DNA from: a virus | Strand: one strand, 5' to 3' | Length of the DNA: 35,563 nucleotides | IMG/VR virus record: IMGVR_UViG_3300021364_000078 | Location: 1-35,563 of that record | In this document: positions 35,023-35,563 of the stretch, piece after piece | Layout: the number at the start of each line of letters is the position of its first letter | How positions within the stretch are numbered: the stretch's first letter is position 1 | Notes under the pieces: generated by a model | The model's database searches: none | Told to the model about the DNA's origin: nothing | What the model saw: the letters and a program-made list of their open reading frames with translations, nothing else | Made by a program: the position numbers and the translations under genes

Positions 35023-35563
35023 ATGAAAAAATTTGCTGATTATTTAACTGAGTCTAAAAAGACATATGAATTTAAAATTGGAATTGCAGGAGAGTTGCCC
35101 GAAGATTGTGCAGACCGTATGGAAACAGCCATGCAAAAATTTGGTTGCATTAAATTATCAGATGGTAAGAAAACTCCAATTCAAGAACGTCCATTAGATT
35201 TTCCACAGTTGGAAAACATGGAAGTAACATATTTTGAAACAGAATGCACTTATCCCACAACTCCTCAAGTGCTACAACACTACTTAGGAAGTTGCTGCAA
35301 TATTCCACAAAGCCATTTGATTGTGCGTAATCCAAACGAACAACAAGAACTTTATCAGCAAGAAAAAATGGAAGAAGTATACGAGCCTATGCTAACAAAA
35401 GAAGACATGGGCGGCGAGAGTGCGCAAGAATCAGTTGGCGGCAATCGTGTAATGGATCTACTAAAAGAATTAGAAACTGCTCGCAGTGAACGCGGCAACG
35501 ACTATGTAGGCGATGCGCCAGTGGGCGAAAGTGCTGATATTAGCGATGCTGAAAATACAAAAA
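35023..35563 (+). CDS. Acidic structural/assembly protein, truncated at right edge
   Basis: An open frame runs from ATG 35023 to the end of the window, about 180 codons without a stop. It starts MKKFADYLTESKKTYEFKIG, has FPQLENMEVTYFETECTYPT near 65-85, two adjacent Cys (GSCCN), and an acidic, helical C-terminal part (MDLLKELETARSERGNDYVG). I recall similar proteins between portal and prohead protease genes in marine T4-like phages, sometimes labelled prohead core; I am not certain of this. Its own late promoter lies 22 bases upstream. The true length and the next gene (portal, large terminase or protease) lie outside the window. Confidence 0.7.
   Translation, partial: MKKFADYLTESKKTYEFKIGIAGELPEDCADRMETAMQKFGCIKLSDGKKTPIQERPLDFPQLENMEVTYFETECTYPTTPQVLQHYLGSCCNIPQSHLIVRNPNEQQELYQQEKMEEVYEPMLTKEDMGGESAQESVGGNRVMDLLKELETARSERGNDYVGDAPVGESADISDAENTK

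Noticed and set aside
1-35563. tRNA, rRNA, integrase, transposon, attachment site, origin
   Set aside because: No cloverleaf-like segment, recombinase motif or terminal inverted repeats of mobile elements were noticed in the short gaps. This was read by eye, so weak signals could be missed.

Overview
The window is part of the late (virion) region of a T4-like, long contractile-tailed bacteriophage of the marine exo-T4 or cyanophage/pelagiphage kind. The signs are recognisable T4 homologues (gp13, gp14, gp15, gp18, gp19, gp4 and probably gp16), low GC, tightly packed genes with TAATG and ATGA junctions, and repeated copies of a GATAAATA box close to the T4 late-promoter consensus TATAAATA. I see no integrase, transposase, tRNA, rRNA or CRISPR. 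The host (cyanobacterium, SAR11-like alphaproteobacterium or other) cannot be fixed from this stretch.

Layout. Positions 1-116 hold the end of an upstream gene that reads through only if one base is restored near position 39, followed by a terminator. Positions 208-8903 form a fibre/adhesin cluster: three small or medium structural proteins and a 2224-residue fibre-like protein with ten copies of a helical repeat marked by K-C-x-R-D. Positions 8890-18805 hold a terminator, a late promoter with a leader hairpin, and a 3253-residue paralogous fibre ending in a self-cleaving S74 chaperone. Positions 18855-22632 hold a 58-residue virion-like protein, an unknown 123-residue protein, a GT-A-type glycosyltransferase, and an 876-residue protein made of seven glycosyltransferase-like units, only one of which keeps a D-x-D motif. 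Positions 22604-26323 are on the minus strand: gp14, gp15 and a Nudix hydrolase, read away from a palindromic bidirectional late promoter. On the plus strand from 26365 come gp13, a methyltransferase, a P-loop nucleotide kinase, gp18 (sheath), gp19 (tube), a second tube-like protein, a conserved small protein, the gp4 head-completion nuclease, a gp16-like small terminase subunit and a truncated acidic protein at the right edge.

How the genes work together. The minus-strand gp14/gp15 and plus-strand gp13/gp18/gp19 build the neck, sheath and tube. gp4 and the gp16-like protein act on packaged heads. The giant fibre proteins and their small neighbours are probably the host-recognition apparatus. 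The glycosyltransferase genes next to the fibres could decorate virion proteins or host surface sugars. The kinase, methyltransferase and Nudix genes are small enzymatic cargo between structural genes.

The most unusual items are the tandem glycosyltransferase-like repeat protein, the K-C-x-R-D repeat arrays shared by two giant fibres, a sheath protein enlarged by about 460 residues, the back-to-back late promoters in a 41-base gap, and two genes whose start codon sits where a late transcript should begin.
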